The notes under the pieces were generated by a model that saw nothing but the letters and a program-made list of their open reading frames with translations, did no database searches and had not been told where the DNA came from. From contig NZ_RJJT01000025.1 in assembly GCF_003938655.1 (NCBI RefSeq), forward strand, positions 26,794 to 90,793: DNA of 64,000 nucleotides. Direction: 5' to 3'. A program made the translations under genes and the position numbers. The first letter of the stretch is position 1, and the number at the start of each line of letters is the position of its first letter. Of this stretch, positions 42,846 through 50,675 are shown piece by piece. The stretch comes from Rhizobium pisi (GTDB taxonomy: Bacteria; Pseudomonadota; Alphaproteobacteria; Rhizobiales; Rhizobiaceae).

Positions 42846-43259
42846 ATGAGTGTCCTCGACCTCTCCCTCGCCAGAGCCATGATCGAAAAAGCCGAACATG
42901 CGGCCAACCAGATCGGCGTTAAGTCCACAATCGTCATTCTCGATGGTGGTGGAGACCTGGTCGCCATGGCGCGGATGGACATGGCGTGGCCAGGAGCATT
43001 CGACCTGGCGATCGGCAAAGCCCGGACTGCCAGGGCGTTTCACGCCCCGTCCGCTGCCTTCGTTCCAATGATCCAGCCAGGACAATCGCTATTCGCTGTC
43101 AGCTCGGTCAATGGCGGGGCTTTCGTCATCCTTGGTGGGGGCATTCCGATCCTTCTCGATGGCAACGTGGCCGGAGCCGTTGGCGTCAGCGGTGGCTCCA
43201 TCGAACAGGACATTGCCGTTGCTGAAGCTGCGCTTCAAGCTCTTCCAAACCCAAACTAG
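42846..43259 (+). CDS. GlcG/HbpS-family protein
   Basis: A 137-residue protein: helix SLARAMIEKAEHAANQIG, then IVILDGGGDLVAMARMDMAW, AIGKARTARAFHAPS, GGAFVILGGGIPIL and AGAVGVSGGSIEQD. This is the complete GlcG/HbpS pattern; members bind haem or cobalamin, or accompany oxidases, but many have no known role. ATG at 42846 is preferred over upstream non-ATG starts. It lies 187 bp after the beta-rich protein gene, in the same direction. Confidence 0.87.
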   Translation: MSVLDLSLARAMIEKAEHAANQIGVKSTIVILDGGGDLVAMARMDMAWPGAFDLAIGKARTARAFHAPSAAFVPMIQPGQSLFAVSSVNGGAFVILGGGIPILLDGNVAGAVGVSGGSIEQDIAVAEAALQALPNPN

Positions 43260-43272
43260 CAGAAGAAATCCA

Positions 43273-43395
43273 ATGACTAGCCTCGTAGACATTGCCGTCG
43301 AAGCACACGGTGGAATGGACCGGTTTCCTTGCCGCCAAGCTTCACCAAGGTGGCGTCTTGTGGGGTCTTAAAGGCAAAGCCGACGTCCTCGTTAG
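43273..43395 (+). pseudogene. Decayed duplicate of the 5' end of the gene at 41939
   Basis: From ATG at 43273 the frame reads MTSLVDIAVEAHGGMDRF, matching the start of the 41939 product (ALAQKIIDAHGGLDQW). One base too many in TTTCC near 43325 shifts the frame; the next frame reads LAAKLHQGGVLWGLKGKADVL, matching LSAHLVQGGALWTLKGQAGKL. Similarity ends near 43395. It is a tandem duplicate cut short and frameshifted, followed by palindromic DNA. Confidence 0.75.
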
Positions 43396-43746
43396 AAGGA
43401 ACGCGTCTCGCACGCGGCTTTTTACTGCCCAGAATCCGAAGGTTTTGCGGCCCCTCGTTTTGGTTGGGGGATCCAAAACGAGGGGCCGCGACGCGAATGC
43501 GGCTTGGAGAGCATTCGCAGCAAGGGGCTTGCCCTCACGACCAGCGGCTAGCGGGAGGGCGGTCCCGGGCGGCTGATGAGACGAATGTACCCAATTGCGC
43601 GACCAATTCTTTGACAATCCGATCCTGTCACTACGCTTCCTACCCACTCCCACTCCCACTCAAGCGCTACGCGAGCTGAAGCATCAACGACGCGGCGGCG
43701 AAATCATCCAAGATTTGACCCCGTCCGGCGCTTAGAGAAAGAACCT
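43396..43746. other. Non-coding, palindrome-rich stretch
   Basis: No gene is supported. It holds a long hairpin (43447), a second inverted repeat (GCGAATGC/GCATTCGC near 43493-43520) and a small ACTCCC tandem repeat near 43645. It also must contain the promoter of the sigma factor operon. Confidence 0.5.
43447..43489. repeat. 17-bp perfect inverted repeat
   Basis: GCGGCCCCTCGTTTTGG (43447-43463) and its exact complement (43473-43489) are separated by 9 nt (TTGGGGGAT). It would make a very stable hairpin. No T-tract follows, so it is not a standard terminator; it may be a dispersed palindromic element or a remnant of a mobile element at the broken duplicate. Confidence 0.7.
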
Positions 43747-44226
43747 ATGAAAAACTTTAGCGAAGCAGTTCTCCCACACCTTCCGTCGTTGAGGCGTTTT
43801 GCGCGAGGCCACTGTCCGGACGTGGATGCAGCGGATGTCCTCGTGCTCACCACTCTTAAGAAATTGCGAGCTCGGTGGCTGTGGATGGGACACTCAAATG
43901 TACGCCTCAATGCTCTTAGGTTGATGTGTGGCCTGGTGGACGGGAAAGCGTCGGCAACGCCGTCCGCTGACTATCCTGAAAACTATGGGCAAAAGGTCAT
44001 CGGACCAGCGATCGCTTTGTCAAAACTCGCGCCGGTCCAACGAAGCTCGATCCTTTTGACTTCGGTAGAGCGGCTCTCTCATCGCGAGGCTGCGCAGGTC
44101 CTGGATATTTCGGAGGGCGAGCTTCTACGTTTGCTGCCGCAAGCGCGGGAGCAGCTCAGGCTCATCGTTGAAGCCCCAATCCGGCAAACGCTCATCAAAA
44201 GGCCTTACCTGCGGAGGGTGAAGTGA
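43747..44226 (+). CDS. ECF-type RNA polymerase sigma factor (divergent)
   Basis: A 159-residue sigma-like protein. Residues 1-60 resemble a region 2 remnant (LPSLRRFARGHCPDVDAADV), and the C-terminal half carries region 4 (LSKLAPVQRSSILLTSVERL, SHREAAQVLDISEGELLRLL). Region 2 lacks the usual strong aromatic motif, so promoter melting may be unusual. GTGA overlap with the following anti-sigma gene signals tight coupling. Probably an environmental stress sigma for the following operon. Confidence 0.78.
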   Translation: MKNFSEAVLPHLPSLRRFARGHCPDVDAADVLVLTTLKKLRARWLWMGHSNVRLNALRLMCGLVDGKASATPSADYPENYGQKVIGPAIALSKLAPVQRSSILLTSVERLSHREAAQVLDISEGELLRLLPQAREQLRLIVEAPIRQTLIKRPYLRRVK

Positions 44227-44606
44227 CAATTCGGGTAATCACAGAAGCAGACCTTCAATGCTTCATCGACCACAGTCTTGCTCCAGAGAAAAAGATTGAA
44301 GTCGAGACCTATCTCCATGGCGATCTGAGCGCCGCCCAGCGTGTGGGCGCCTATGAACGTCAGGCCGAGGCTCTTCGTCGAACGCTTGACCCCGTCGGGG
44401 CTGAAGACGTACCCGCAAGCTTAAACAATGCACTCCATAACGCGGGATATCAGCTACCGCGTCAGACGGCGCTCGTCCTTGGGACGGTGGCAGGAATTTT
44501 TATCGGGGCCTTAGCCGGGTGGATCTCCCGCCCGTTGCTAGAAGCAGGCACTTCGATACAATCTCCCGGTCAATTACAACAACCAATCGGATGGGGGTCC
44601 CCATGA
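44223..44606 (+). CDS. Membrane-anchored anti-sigma factor (probable)
   Basis: A 127-residue protein starting at GTG inside the sigma gene's stop. The N-terminus (ITEADLQCFIDHSLAPEKKI, EVETYLHGDLSAAQRVGAYE) matches the helical anti-sigma domain, though the HxxxCxxC zinc motif is absent. One membrane segment follows (TALVLGTVAGIFIGALAGWI), with a short outer tail. It would hold the sigma factor at the membrane until a signal releases it. Confidence 0.8.
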   Translation: MTIRVITEADLQCFIDHSLAPEKKIEVETYLHGDLSAAQRVGAYERQAEALRRTLDPVGAEDVPASLNNALHNAGYQLPRQTALVLGTVAGIFIGALAGWISRPLLEAGTSIQSPGQLQQPIGWGSP

Positions 44607-44905
44607 GTACGTGCAACCATGGATCTAGCGTACACAGAGTGAAACCTCGCACATTGGGCTGCGAGGAATGCCTGGAGATTGGTCAAGGCTGGGTACACCT
44701 CAGGCTCTGCCGGGAATGCGGCCATGTCGGATGTTGCGATGATTCCATCGGTCATCATGCCACCAAGCATTTTCAGGAGACCGGCCACCCGATAATCGAA
44801 GGCTACGACCCTCCCGAAGGTTGGGGCTGGTGCTTTGTCGACGAGACCATCGTCGAACTTCCCGATCGGACACCACATCCGGGGCCTATTCCCAAATTCT
44901 ATTGA
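44603..44905 (+). CDS. UBP-type zinc-finger protein
   Basis: A 100-residue zinc-finger protein of the ZnF-UBP type: CNHGSSVHRVKPR, LGCEECLEIGQGWVHLRLC, RECGHVGCCDDSIGHHATKH and ETGHPIIEGYDP. In eukaryotes the fold binds the C-terminus of ubiquitin; bacterial single-domain members are common beside redox enzymes and their role is unknown. It overlaps the anti-sigma gene (ATGA) and precedes the cNMP-binding flavoprotein by 23 bp. Confidence 0.9.
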   Translation: MSTCNHGSSVHRVKPRTLGCEECLEIGQGWVHLRLCRECGHVGCCDDSIGHHATKHFQETGHPIIEGYDPPEGWGWCFVDETIVELPDRTPHPGPIPKFY

Positions 44906-44928
44906 AGCCGGAGCGGCGGAGCATTCTC

Positions 44929-46584
44929 ATGGCAAATTCGAATAATCGCGCGGAACAGATGTTTCCAGTCTTGAGCCCGACGCAGATGATATCGGCCCGG
45001 AGGTTCGCCAGCGGGGAACCTCACCACTTTTCTGCAGGCGAGATAGTGGTGCATTTCGGCGAAAAAGACGCGCCAGTCTGGCTGGTGCTTGAAGGAAGCT
45101 TGGACGTATTTCGACACGACGGCCTTTCGCATGAATTGAATGTGGTGACCCATTCGCCCGGCCAGTTCACAGGCGAGGTCAGTCAACTGGCAGGTCGACC
45201 TTCATTGGTGAGAGGCGTCGCCGGTGCGGAGGGGTGCGTTGCGCTACCCTACGACGGATCACACCTCCGGGCGTTGGTTATTGGTTCAGCCGACATTGGC
45301 GAATTGGTGATGCGAGCCTTTATCCTTCGTCGAGTTGCTTTGATCGACACCGGAGGTGCTGGTTCGATCCTAATTGGCACCCCTGGAAGCGCCGCAATCA
45401 CTCGTCTGCAGGGATTTCTCACGCGCAGCGGCTATCCTCACTTGGTTCTCGACGCCTCAGCGGACGAGAGTGGCCGTGAGCTAGTCAAAAAGCTTGGCGT
45501 CTCGGCCGACGCCTTGCCTGTCATGGTTTGCCCTAGCGGCAGTGTGCTCAACAATCCAAGCAATCAGGAAGCCGCTCTTTGTCTTGGGATCACACCGGAC
45601 ATCAACACGGACGTCCTGTACGACGTTGCAGTCGTCGGGGCAGGCCCCGCTGGATTGGCTACATCGGTCTACGCCGCATCCGAAGGCTTGAAAGTGATAG
45701 TGCTGGATGAACGAGCTGTTGGCGGCCAAGCCGGGGCGTCGGCTCGGATCGAGAACTACCTTGGCTTTCCAACGGGAATATCGGGACAAGCTCTCGCTGG
45801 CAGAGCGTTCAACCAAGCCCTCAAGTTTGGTGCAGAGATCGCGCTGCCAATCGAAGTTCGAAAATTCGTGCCCGCATCAGATGGTTATCACTCCTTGGAA
45901 CTGGATGACGGTCGGTCCGTTCGGGCCAAAACTGTCGTAATCGCGTCAGGTGCTCGGTACCGCCGACCAGCCGTCGCGGACATTGATAAATTCGAGGGAT
46001 CGGGGATTTCCTACTGGGCCACATCTGTTGAAGCCCGCCTCTGCCAAGGTGAAGAGATCGCGCTTGTTGGCGGCGGCAATTCCGCGGGACAGGCGGTCGC
46101 CTACCTGGCGCCGCAGGTAAAGAAGCTGCATCTCGTTGCCCGCCGCCCCCTGGAAGAAACCATGTCTCAGTATTTGGTGGACCGCATCGGGCAGCTACCA
46201 AATGTCGAAATACATATGGGCTGCGAGATCGACGCTGTATCCGGCGACACCCGCTCTGAGCTTTCTGGAGCCGTCGTCAGGAACAACGCGACGGGTGAAA
46301 AGCGAGATCTCGAGCTGCGCCATATGTTCCTCTTCATCGGCGCGGATCCCAACGCCGGGTGGCTGGTCGAGCATGTGAAGCGCGATCGCTCTGGCTTTAT
46401 TCTCACAGGCCCCGAGACTACCGGCGCCAACGACGGTCAACGCACATCTCTTGAAACTAGCCTTCGAAATCTTTTCGCGATTGGCGACGTCAGGTCCGGT
46501 TCAACGAAGCGCGTCGCTGCCGCTGTCGGTGAAGGCGCAGCCGTCGTATCCCAAATCCATGCTGCATTGAAGGCATTCGCCTAA
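44929..46584 (+). CDS. Cyclic-nucleotide-binding-domain / thioredoxin reductase-like flavoprotein
   Basis: A 551-residue fusion. Residues 1-140 form a cNMP-binding-like beta barrel (HFSAGEIVVHFGEKDAPVWL). Residues 150-220 are a thioredoxin-like segment (YPHLVLDASADESGRELVKK), and the rest is an FAD/NAD(P)H module (VVGAGPAGLATSVYAASEGL; VGGGNSAGQAVAYLA; FAIGDVRSGSTKRVAAAVGEG). The redox CxxC of true thioredoxin reductase (CATC) is replaced by WATS. It may pass electrons to another partner. It ends the sigma/anti-sigma/UBP operon, which suggests stress-linked redox control. Confidence 0.85.
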   Translation: MANSNNRAEQMFPVLSPTQMISARRFASGEPHHFSAGEIVVHFGEKDAPVWLVLEGSLDVFRHDGLSHELNVVTHSPGQFTGEVSQLAGRPSLVRGVAGAEGCVALPYDGSHLRALVIGSADIGELVMRAFILRRVALIDTGGAGSILIGTPGSAAITRLQGFLTRSGYPHLVLDASADESGRELVKKLGVSADALPVMVCPSGSVLNNPSNQEAALCLGITPDINTDVLYDVAVVGAGPAGLATSVYAASEGLKVIVLDERAVGGQAGASARIENYLGFPTGISGQALAGRAFNQALKFGAEIALPIEVRKFVPASDGYHSLELDDGRSVRAKTVVIASGARYRRPAVADIDKFEGSGISYWATSVEARLCQGEEIALVGGGNSAGQAVAYLAPQVKKLHLVARRPLEETMSQYLVDRIGQLPNVEIHMGCEIDAVSGDTRSELSGAVVRNNATGEKRDLELRHMFLFIGADPNAGWLVEHVKRDRSGFILTGPETTGANDGQRTSLETSLRNLFAIGDVRSGSTKRVAAAVGEGAAVVSQIHAALKAFA

Positions 46585-46779
46585 CACACAGGTGGCTCGA
46601 CGACCATTTTATCTCAGGAGGCCGCTCCGATCGCGGCTGAGAAAAGGCTGGAGCCGTCGACATGAACCGGCGCCATACCCCGTCGATCCGGATGCAGGAC
46701 CTGGGGTCTTCTTGACTGCATGAAGAGTCGACGCACTTTGTCCTTTGTCTGCTGACGTTCATTGCCGGAGAGGTTCCCG

Positions 46780-47223
46780 ATGCCGAAAAGCACAAAAAAG
46801 GAGCTGCCGAAATTTCCTTGGCCGGAGGTCGAAGTGGGAGATTGGGCTGGAGAATTCGCCCAACGCCCATCCGGCTCCATCGGCCAGCACATCCAACCTG
46901 GACCTCCGGAGATGTCAGTCGAATTTACATACCTCATAGTGGGCGCGGTCGTGATCTCGCCTCGCACAAAAATGCGGTGGCCTGCGGTCGTTTCGTTCTG
47001 GGTACGCACTCCGCTAACGCCGCAGCGCGTCGAAGCTGGGTTTATGTTCAAGTCAGAAAACATGCCGTCCTTCAACCTTGGGCTTGAGGTTACAAGGCAG
47101 CAATTTACCGAAATGGTGTGGCTCTTTAGCCAGAAACTCCTGAACAACTTCTATTTCAACGTCGGGCACGGAGCCGAAAACCATTGGCCAGTCAAAAGCT
47201 GGGGTGCCAGCTTTCAGCTGTAG
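46780..47223 (+). CDS. Hypothetical protein (147 aa)
   Basis: ATG at 46780 follows GGAGAGGTTCCCG. The product (MPKSTKKELPKFPWPEVEVG) is rich in aromatic residues and beta strands: FTYLIVGAVVISPRTKMRWP, FNLGLEVTRQQFTEMVWLF, NNFYFNVGHGAENHWPVKSW. Composition is protein-like in this frame; the opposite-strand frame is not. No family recognised. Confidence 0.6.
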   Translation: MPKSTKKELPKFPWPEVEVGDWAGEFAQRPSGSIGQHIQPGPPEMSVEFTYLIVGAVVISPRTKMRWPAVVSFWVRTPLTPQRVEAGFMFKSENMPSFNLGLEVTRQQFTEMVWLFSQKLLNNFYFNVGHGAENHWPVKSWGASFQL

Positions 47224-47509
47224 CCCTGTAAACACAAGCCCGGAGATAGACCCACACCCGTTGTTGGCGGGTAGTTTTTCCGCTCGTCGCATGGAATACG
47301 ATCCGACTTCCGAATTCGGGTCCTCTGAAGACTTCGGAAAACACCACATCGGGATTGATGACTGCCGGATCGTACAATACTTCGAGAGACGGCCCGTTAC
47401 GGATCCATCGATCCCGACAATCGTAGAAACGTTACCTTAGACCACAGTACAGGTGACATCGCCGTTGAGAGTGGTACGATTCTTGCGGATTGGGGGCTTT
47501 GCGATCGGG

Positions 47510-49105
47510 ATGACATCAACACACTTTTTCAATGGTCGAACGGACAACGGGTACGGCACCGTCCTTGCTGCTGTGGCGCTGGTTCTTGCTGGGACCATCT
47601 TTTACATCGACACATTCACCAAGATTGAAGGCGCAATCGCGGTCCTCTATGTAATCGCTCTCCTTCTACTTGGGGATATCCTAACTGCCCGTGGCCATGT
47701 GACCGGGTGCGTGGTGGCGGTCGTGCTTGCTGCCGCGTCCTACGTCTACGCTCACAGCGACGCGCTTATCGACCTGCAATCGTTGCTTCGGCTCAGCGTC
47801 GCTCTGGCCGCACTAGTCATCACGACGTCTCTGCTGATGCGAAATGAAGCGTCACGGTCCGAGCTAATCGCCACTAACGCCGCACTTCGCGAGAGCGAGA
47901 GTAGATATCGAGCTATCTTTGACCGCACGAAAGTTGCACTCTGGGAACGCGACTACTCCTCTGTTCGAGAGATTTTGCTCTCGCTGAAGGCGCAGGGGGT
48001 CGACGACATTCGAGAATATGCGCGACAACAGCCAGAAATCGTCGATAGATGCGTCGCCGCGGTTCGTACCGTGGCGGCGAACGAGGCGGCGGTCGAACTA
48101 TTGGGTCGAAATGCAATTGATCAAACGCCGGGATCGCTGCGACGGATCCTGCCGCCCGGCGATGAAACCTTTCTTGACCTGATGGAAGCAATGTTCCAGG
48201 GGCGCCGCTCATTTTCCGACAGCGTGACTGTGGTCGGTGACGATGGCGAAAAGAAGCTTGTTCTTCTAACGGTCAGCTTTCCGGAGGATGCCACCGCGTT
48301 CAACCGCGTGGTCACGGGCATGGTAGACATCACACAGCGTGAGCTTGCTCAAAAGGCGTTGCAGGATGCGCGAGCAGAACTTGCGGCATCGTCGAGAACA
48401 GCCGCGATCGGCGCTCTCTCGACGTCGTTGGCCCATGAGCTTAACCAGCCGCTTGGCGCGATAATTGTGAGTGCACAAACGCTGGTCAGATGGCTGGACC
48501 GCGATCCACCCGATCTTGCCGCCGCAAAGCGGGCAACGGACCGGATTGTTCGAGATGGCGAGCGAGCAAGCGAGATCATAAAGCAAACACGGAGCAGGAT
48601 CGAACAGACACAGAGCGAACCAACGAGCGTGGACCTCGTGCATCTAGTCGAGGAGACATGCGCGATTATGGACGCGGAGTTTGACGGGCATCGGGTGAAG
48701 CACAAGATCATCGCTTCCAAGTCCGTTCCGCAGGTCATCGCCATGCGGATCGAGCTCCAGCAGGTTCTGATAAACCTCGTAACGAATGCAATCCAGGCTC
48801 TTGCCAACTCCCGGCAGGCAAATCCGCAGGTGAATATCGAGGTCCGCCCCGGGGATGGCGATCAGGTCGTGATCTCGGTTGCCGACAATGGTCCCGGCAT
48901 CGCGGAAGACGCCGTTGATAAGCTCTTCGCGCCCTTCTTCACCACCAAAGAGACAGGGATGGGAATTGGCTTGTCTGTCTGCAAGACCTTCGTAGAGGCG
49001 ATAGGCGGAAGATTGACCGCTCGAAACAACGCTTCGGGCGGCGCGGTGTTCGAACTTTCTCTTCCACTGGTCGGAGCTAAAAAGCATGAAACGCAATACG
49101 CATGA
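47510..49105 (+). CDS. FixL-like membrane sensor histidine kinase
   Basis: A 531-residue kinase. Four hydrophobic segments (residues 15-110) form a membrane sensor; a PAS-like domain follows (ESESRYRAIFDRTKVALWER to DITQRELA), then HisKA with His in LAHELNQPLGAI and a HATPase domain (LINLVTNAIQAL; DNGPGIAED; FFTTKETGMGIGLSVCKT). The PAS-kinase part is a paralogue of that in the MFS-kinase at 31306. GTG at 47453 is an alternative start. The FixJ-type gene overlaps its end by 20 bp. Confidence 0.9.
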   Translation: MTSTHFFNGRTDNGYGTVLAAVALVLAGTIFYIDTFTKIEGAIAVLYVIALLLLGDILTARGHVTGCVVAVVLAAASYVYAHSDALIDLQSLLRLSVALAALVITTSLLMRNEASRSELIATNAALRESESRYRAIFDRTKVALWERDYSSVREILLSLKAQGVDDIREYARQQPEIVDRCVAAVRTVAANEAAVELLGRNAIDQTPGSLRRILPPGDETFLDLMEAMFQGRRSFSDSVTVVGDDGEKKLVLLTVSFPEDATAFNRVVTGMVDITQRELAQKALQDARAELAASSRTAAIGALSTSLAHELNQPLGAIIVSAQTLVRWLDRDPPDLAAAKRATDRIVRDGERASEIIKQTRSRIEQTQSEPTSVDLVHLVEETCAIMDAEFDGHRVKHKIIASKSVPQVIAMRIELQQVLINLVTNAIQALANSRQANPQVNIEVRPGDGDQVVISVADNGPGIAEDAVDKLFAPFFTTKETGMGIGLSVCKTFVEAIGGRLTARNNASGGAVFELSLPLVGAKKHETQYA

Positions 49106-49715
49106 ACAGGTCGCACCGACGGTCTATTTGTTGGATGACGACCACTCGATACGTGAATCTTTGAGCGACCTGTTTCTATCCGTAGGCATCCCTGCCCGAA
49201 GTTTTGGATCTTCTAAGGAATTCCTTGAGGGGGCAGACGTCGCAGCGCCTGGCTGCATCCTGCTTGATGTCCGACTTCCTGGGGTCAGCGGTCTGGATTT
49301 TTATCGCGAACTCAATCGCATTGGTAGCAAGCTACCCGTGATTTTCCTCACCGGGTACGGCGATATTCCGATGGGCATCCAGGCAATGAAGGACGGAGCA
49401 GTAGACTTTCTCACCAAGCCATTCCGCGACCAGGACGTCCTTGACGCGGTGACCGTCGCATTGGCGAGGGATGCGGCGGCTCGAGAAGCCGTCGCCGCCA
49501 CCCAGGATGTCCGGCGGCTGTTGGAAAGTCTGACACCGCGAGAACGCGAGGTTTTAACAGCAGTGAACAAGGGATTGATGAACAAACAAATCGCATACCA
49601 GCTGGGCATCAGTGAGGTGACGGTGAAACTGCATCGCGGTAGCGTTATGAGGAAGATGCAGGTCCGAACGCTCGCAGATCTCCTCAAAAAGATGCACCAA
49701 ATCACCGGAACCTAG
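49086..49715 (+). CDS. FixJ-type response regulator
   Basis: A 209-residue regulator with receiver (LLDDDHSIRESLSDLF; Asp in ILLDVRLPG; Thr in VIFLTGYGD; Lys in LTKPFRD) and LuxR-type output (LTPREREVLTAVNKGLMNKQI; SEVTVKLHRGSVMRKM). It overlaps the kinase gene by 20 bp and is its cognate partner. Close paralogue of the regulator at 34064, so cross-talk or shared targets are possible. Confidence 0.93.
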   Translation: MKRNTHEQVAPTVYLLDDDHSIRESLSDLFLSVGIPARSFGSSKEFLEGADVAAPGCILLDVRLPGVSGLDFYRELNRIGSKLPVIFLTGYGDIPMGIQAMKDGAVDFLTKPFRDQDVLDAVTVALARDAAAREAVAATQDVRRLLESLTPREREVLTAVNKGLMNKQIAYQLGISEVTVKLHRGSVMRKMQVRTLADLLKKMHQITGT

Positions 49716-49794
49716 ACCCAGGTGTGGTATCGAAGCGCTCGGCGAGAGCGCATAACTCAATCCGTGTCCAACTTTCACATTCAGGCTTCCGAAA

Positions 49795-50166
49795 TTGCCC
49801 ATTTCCAAGACCATCGCGGTCGTTGACGACGATCTTGCCATCCGCGAGGCACTCGACGACCTCATGGTGTCCTGTGGATACGAGAGCCGTTTATTTTCGT
49901 CAGCCGAAGACTATCTTGCGGCGCCCGATCGCGAGAATGTTGATTGTATGCTCCTAGATGTCGACATGCCCGGCGGCTTGAGCGGCCTGGATTTGCAAAA
50001 GATCCTGAGCACGGATCAAAAGCGGCCGCCGATCATTTTCGTCACATCGTATCTTGACGGACGTACTAAAGCCCAGGCGATGGACGGCGGAGCATTTGCA
50101 TTCCTCGGCAAGCCCGTCGACGTGAAGGCTCTCCTAGCCCATGTGGAATCCGCGCTGCAGTTATAA
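49795..50166 (+). CDS. Single-domain response regulator
   Basis: A 123-residue receiver with TTG start: AVVDDDLAIREALDDLM, phospho-acceptor Asp in CMLLDVDMPGG, Thr in IIFVTSYLD, Lys in FLGKPVDV. No output domain. It follows the FixJ gene by 79 bp and probably takes phosphate from the same kinase. A comparable stand-alone receiver sits by the other kinase module at 35373. Confidence 0.85.
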   Translation: MPISKTIAVVDDDLAIREALDDLMVSCGYESRLFSSAEDYLAAPDRENVDCMLLDVDMPGGLSGLDLQKILSTDQKRPPIIFVTSYLDGRTKAQAMDGGAFAFLGKPVDVKALLAHVESALQL

Positions 50167-50190
50167 GAATGCTGGTCTGGAAACCTGTTT

Positions 50191-50556
50191 TCAGGCCTGA
50201 CAGTGAGGTTCGAGCGGGGGCAGCTTTTGCTGCTCAAGCCGGTAACGCTCACCCCAGTCCCGCAGGCTCAACATTACGGGCGCTAGAGTTCGCGCCAAAT
50301 CGGTCACCTCGTACTCTACGCGCGGGGGAACAACCGGGAAAACGTGGCGTGTCACCAATCCATCCTCTTCAAGCTCACGCAGTTGAAGTGTGAGCATGCG
50401 TTGAGTCGCGCTCGGGATCAGCCTCGTGAGTTCCATAAACCGCTTCTTTCCCATCAGAAGATTGAAGAGGATTAGAGGCTTCCATACACCGCCGATGACA
50501 GACAGCGTCAGTTCGACCGCACAGTCGCTCTTCGGATTTAGGCGTTTAGGTCTCAC
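50191..50556 (-). CDS. HxlR-family transcriptional regulator
   Basis: A 121-residue winged-helix regulator: CAVELTLSVIGGVWKPLILF, RFMELTRLIPSATQRMLTLQ, LRELEEDGLVTRHVFPVVPP and RVEYEVTDLARTL form the complete HxlR (DUF24) pattern. The Cys at residue 12 is at the redox-sensing position found in quinone- and aldehyde-responsive members. GTG start with GGAGGATCTT. Divergent from the AcuI-like reductase gene, which it probably controls through the shared promoter. Confidence 0.92.
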   Translation of the reverse strand: MRPKRLNPKSDCAVELTLSVIGGVWKPLILFNLLMGKKRFMELTRLIPSATQRMLTLQLRELEEDGLVTRHVFPVVPPRVEYEVTDLARTLAPVMLSLRDWGERYRLEQQKLPPLEPHCQA

Positions 50557-50573
50557 AAGATCCTCCGTGGGCG

Positions 50574-50605
50574 ATACTTACAAAAATGGTAGTATGAGCT
50601 ATAAT
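50574..50605 (+). promoter_or_regulatory. Promoter and operator candidate of the AcuI-like gene
   Basis: TTACAA (50578-50583) and TATAAT (50600-50605), 16 bp apart, resemble a sigma-70 promoter directed rightward. An imperfect inverted repeat, ATACTTAC and GTAGTAT, covers the spacer and is a likely binding site for the divergent HxlR regulator. Confidence 0.5.
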
Positions 50606-50675
50606 TGTGGGTTCTTTCAATGATCGCCGCAAGCCCCTAAAAGTCATGGCAATTATCAATCGAAAGGAACGTACC

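Noticed and set aside
43447..43489. Integron attC site or CRISPR repeat
   Set aside because: Single palindrome without integrase, core sites or repeat array.
46614..47147. 177-codon leftward frame
   Set aside because: The opposite strand has the better composition and a good ribosome-binding site at 46780.
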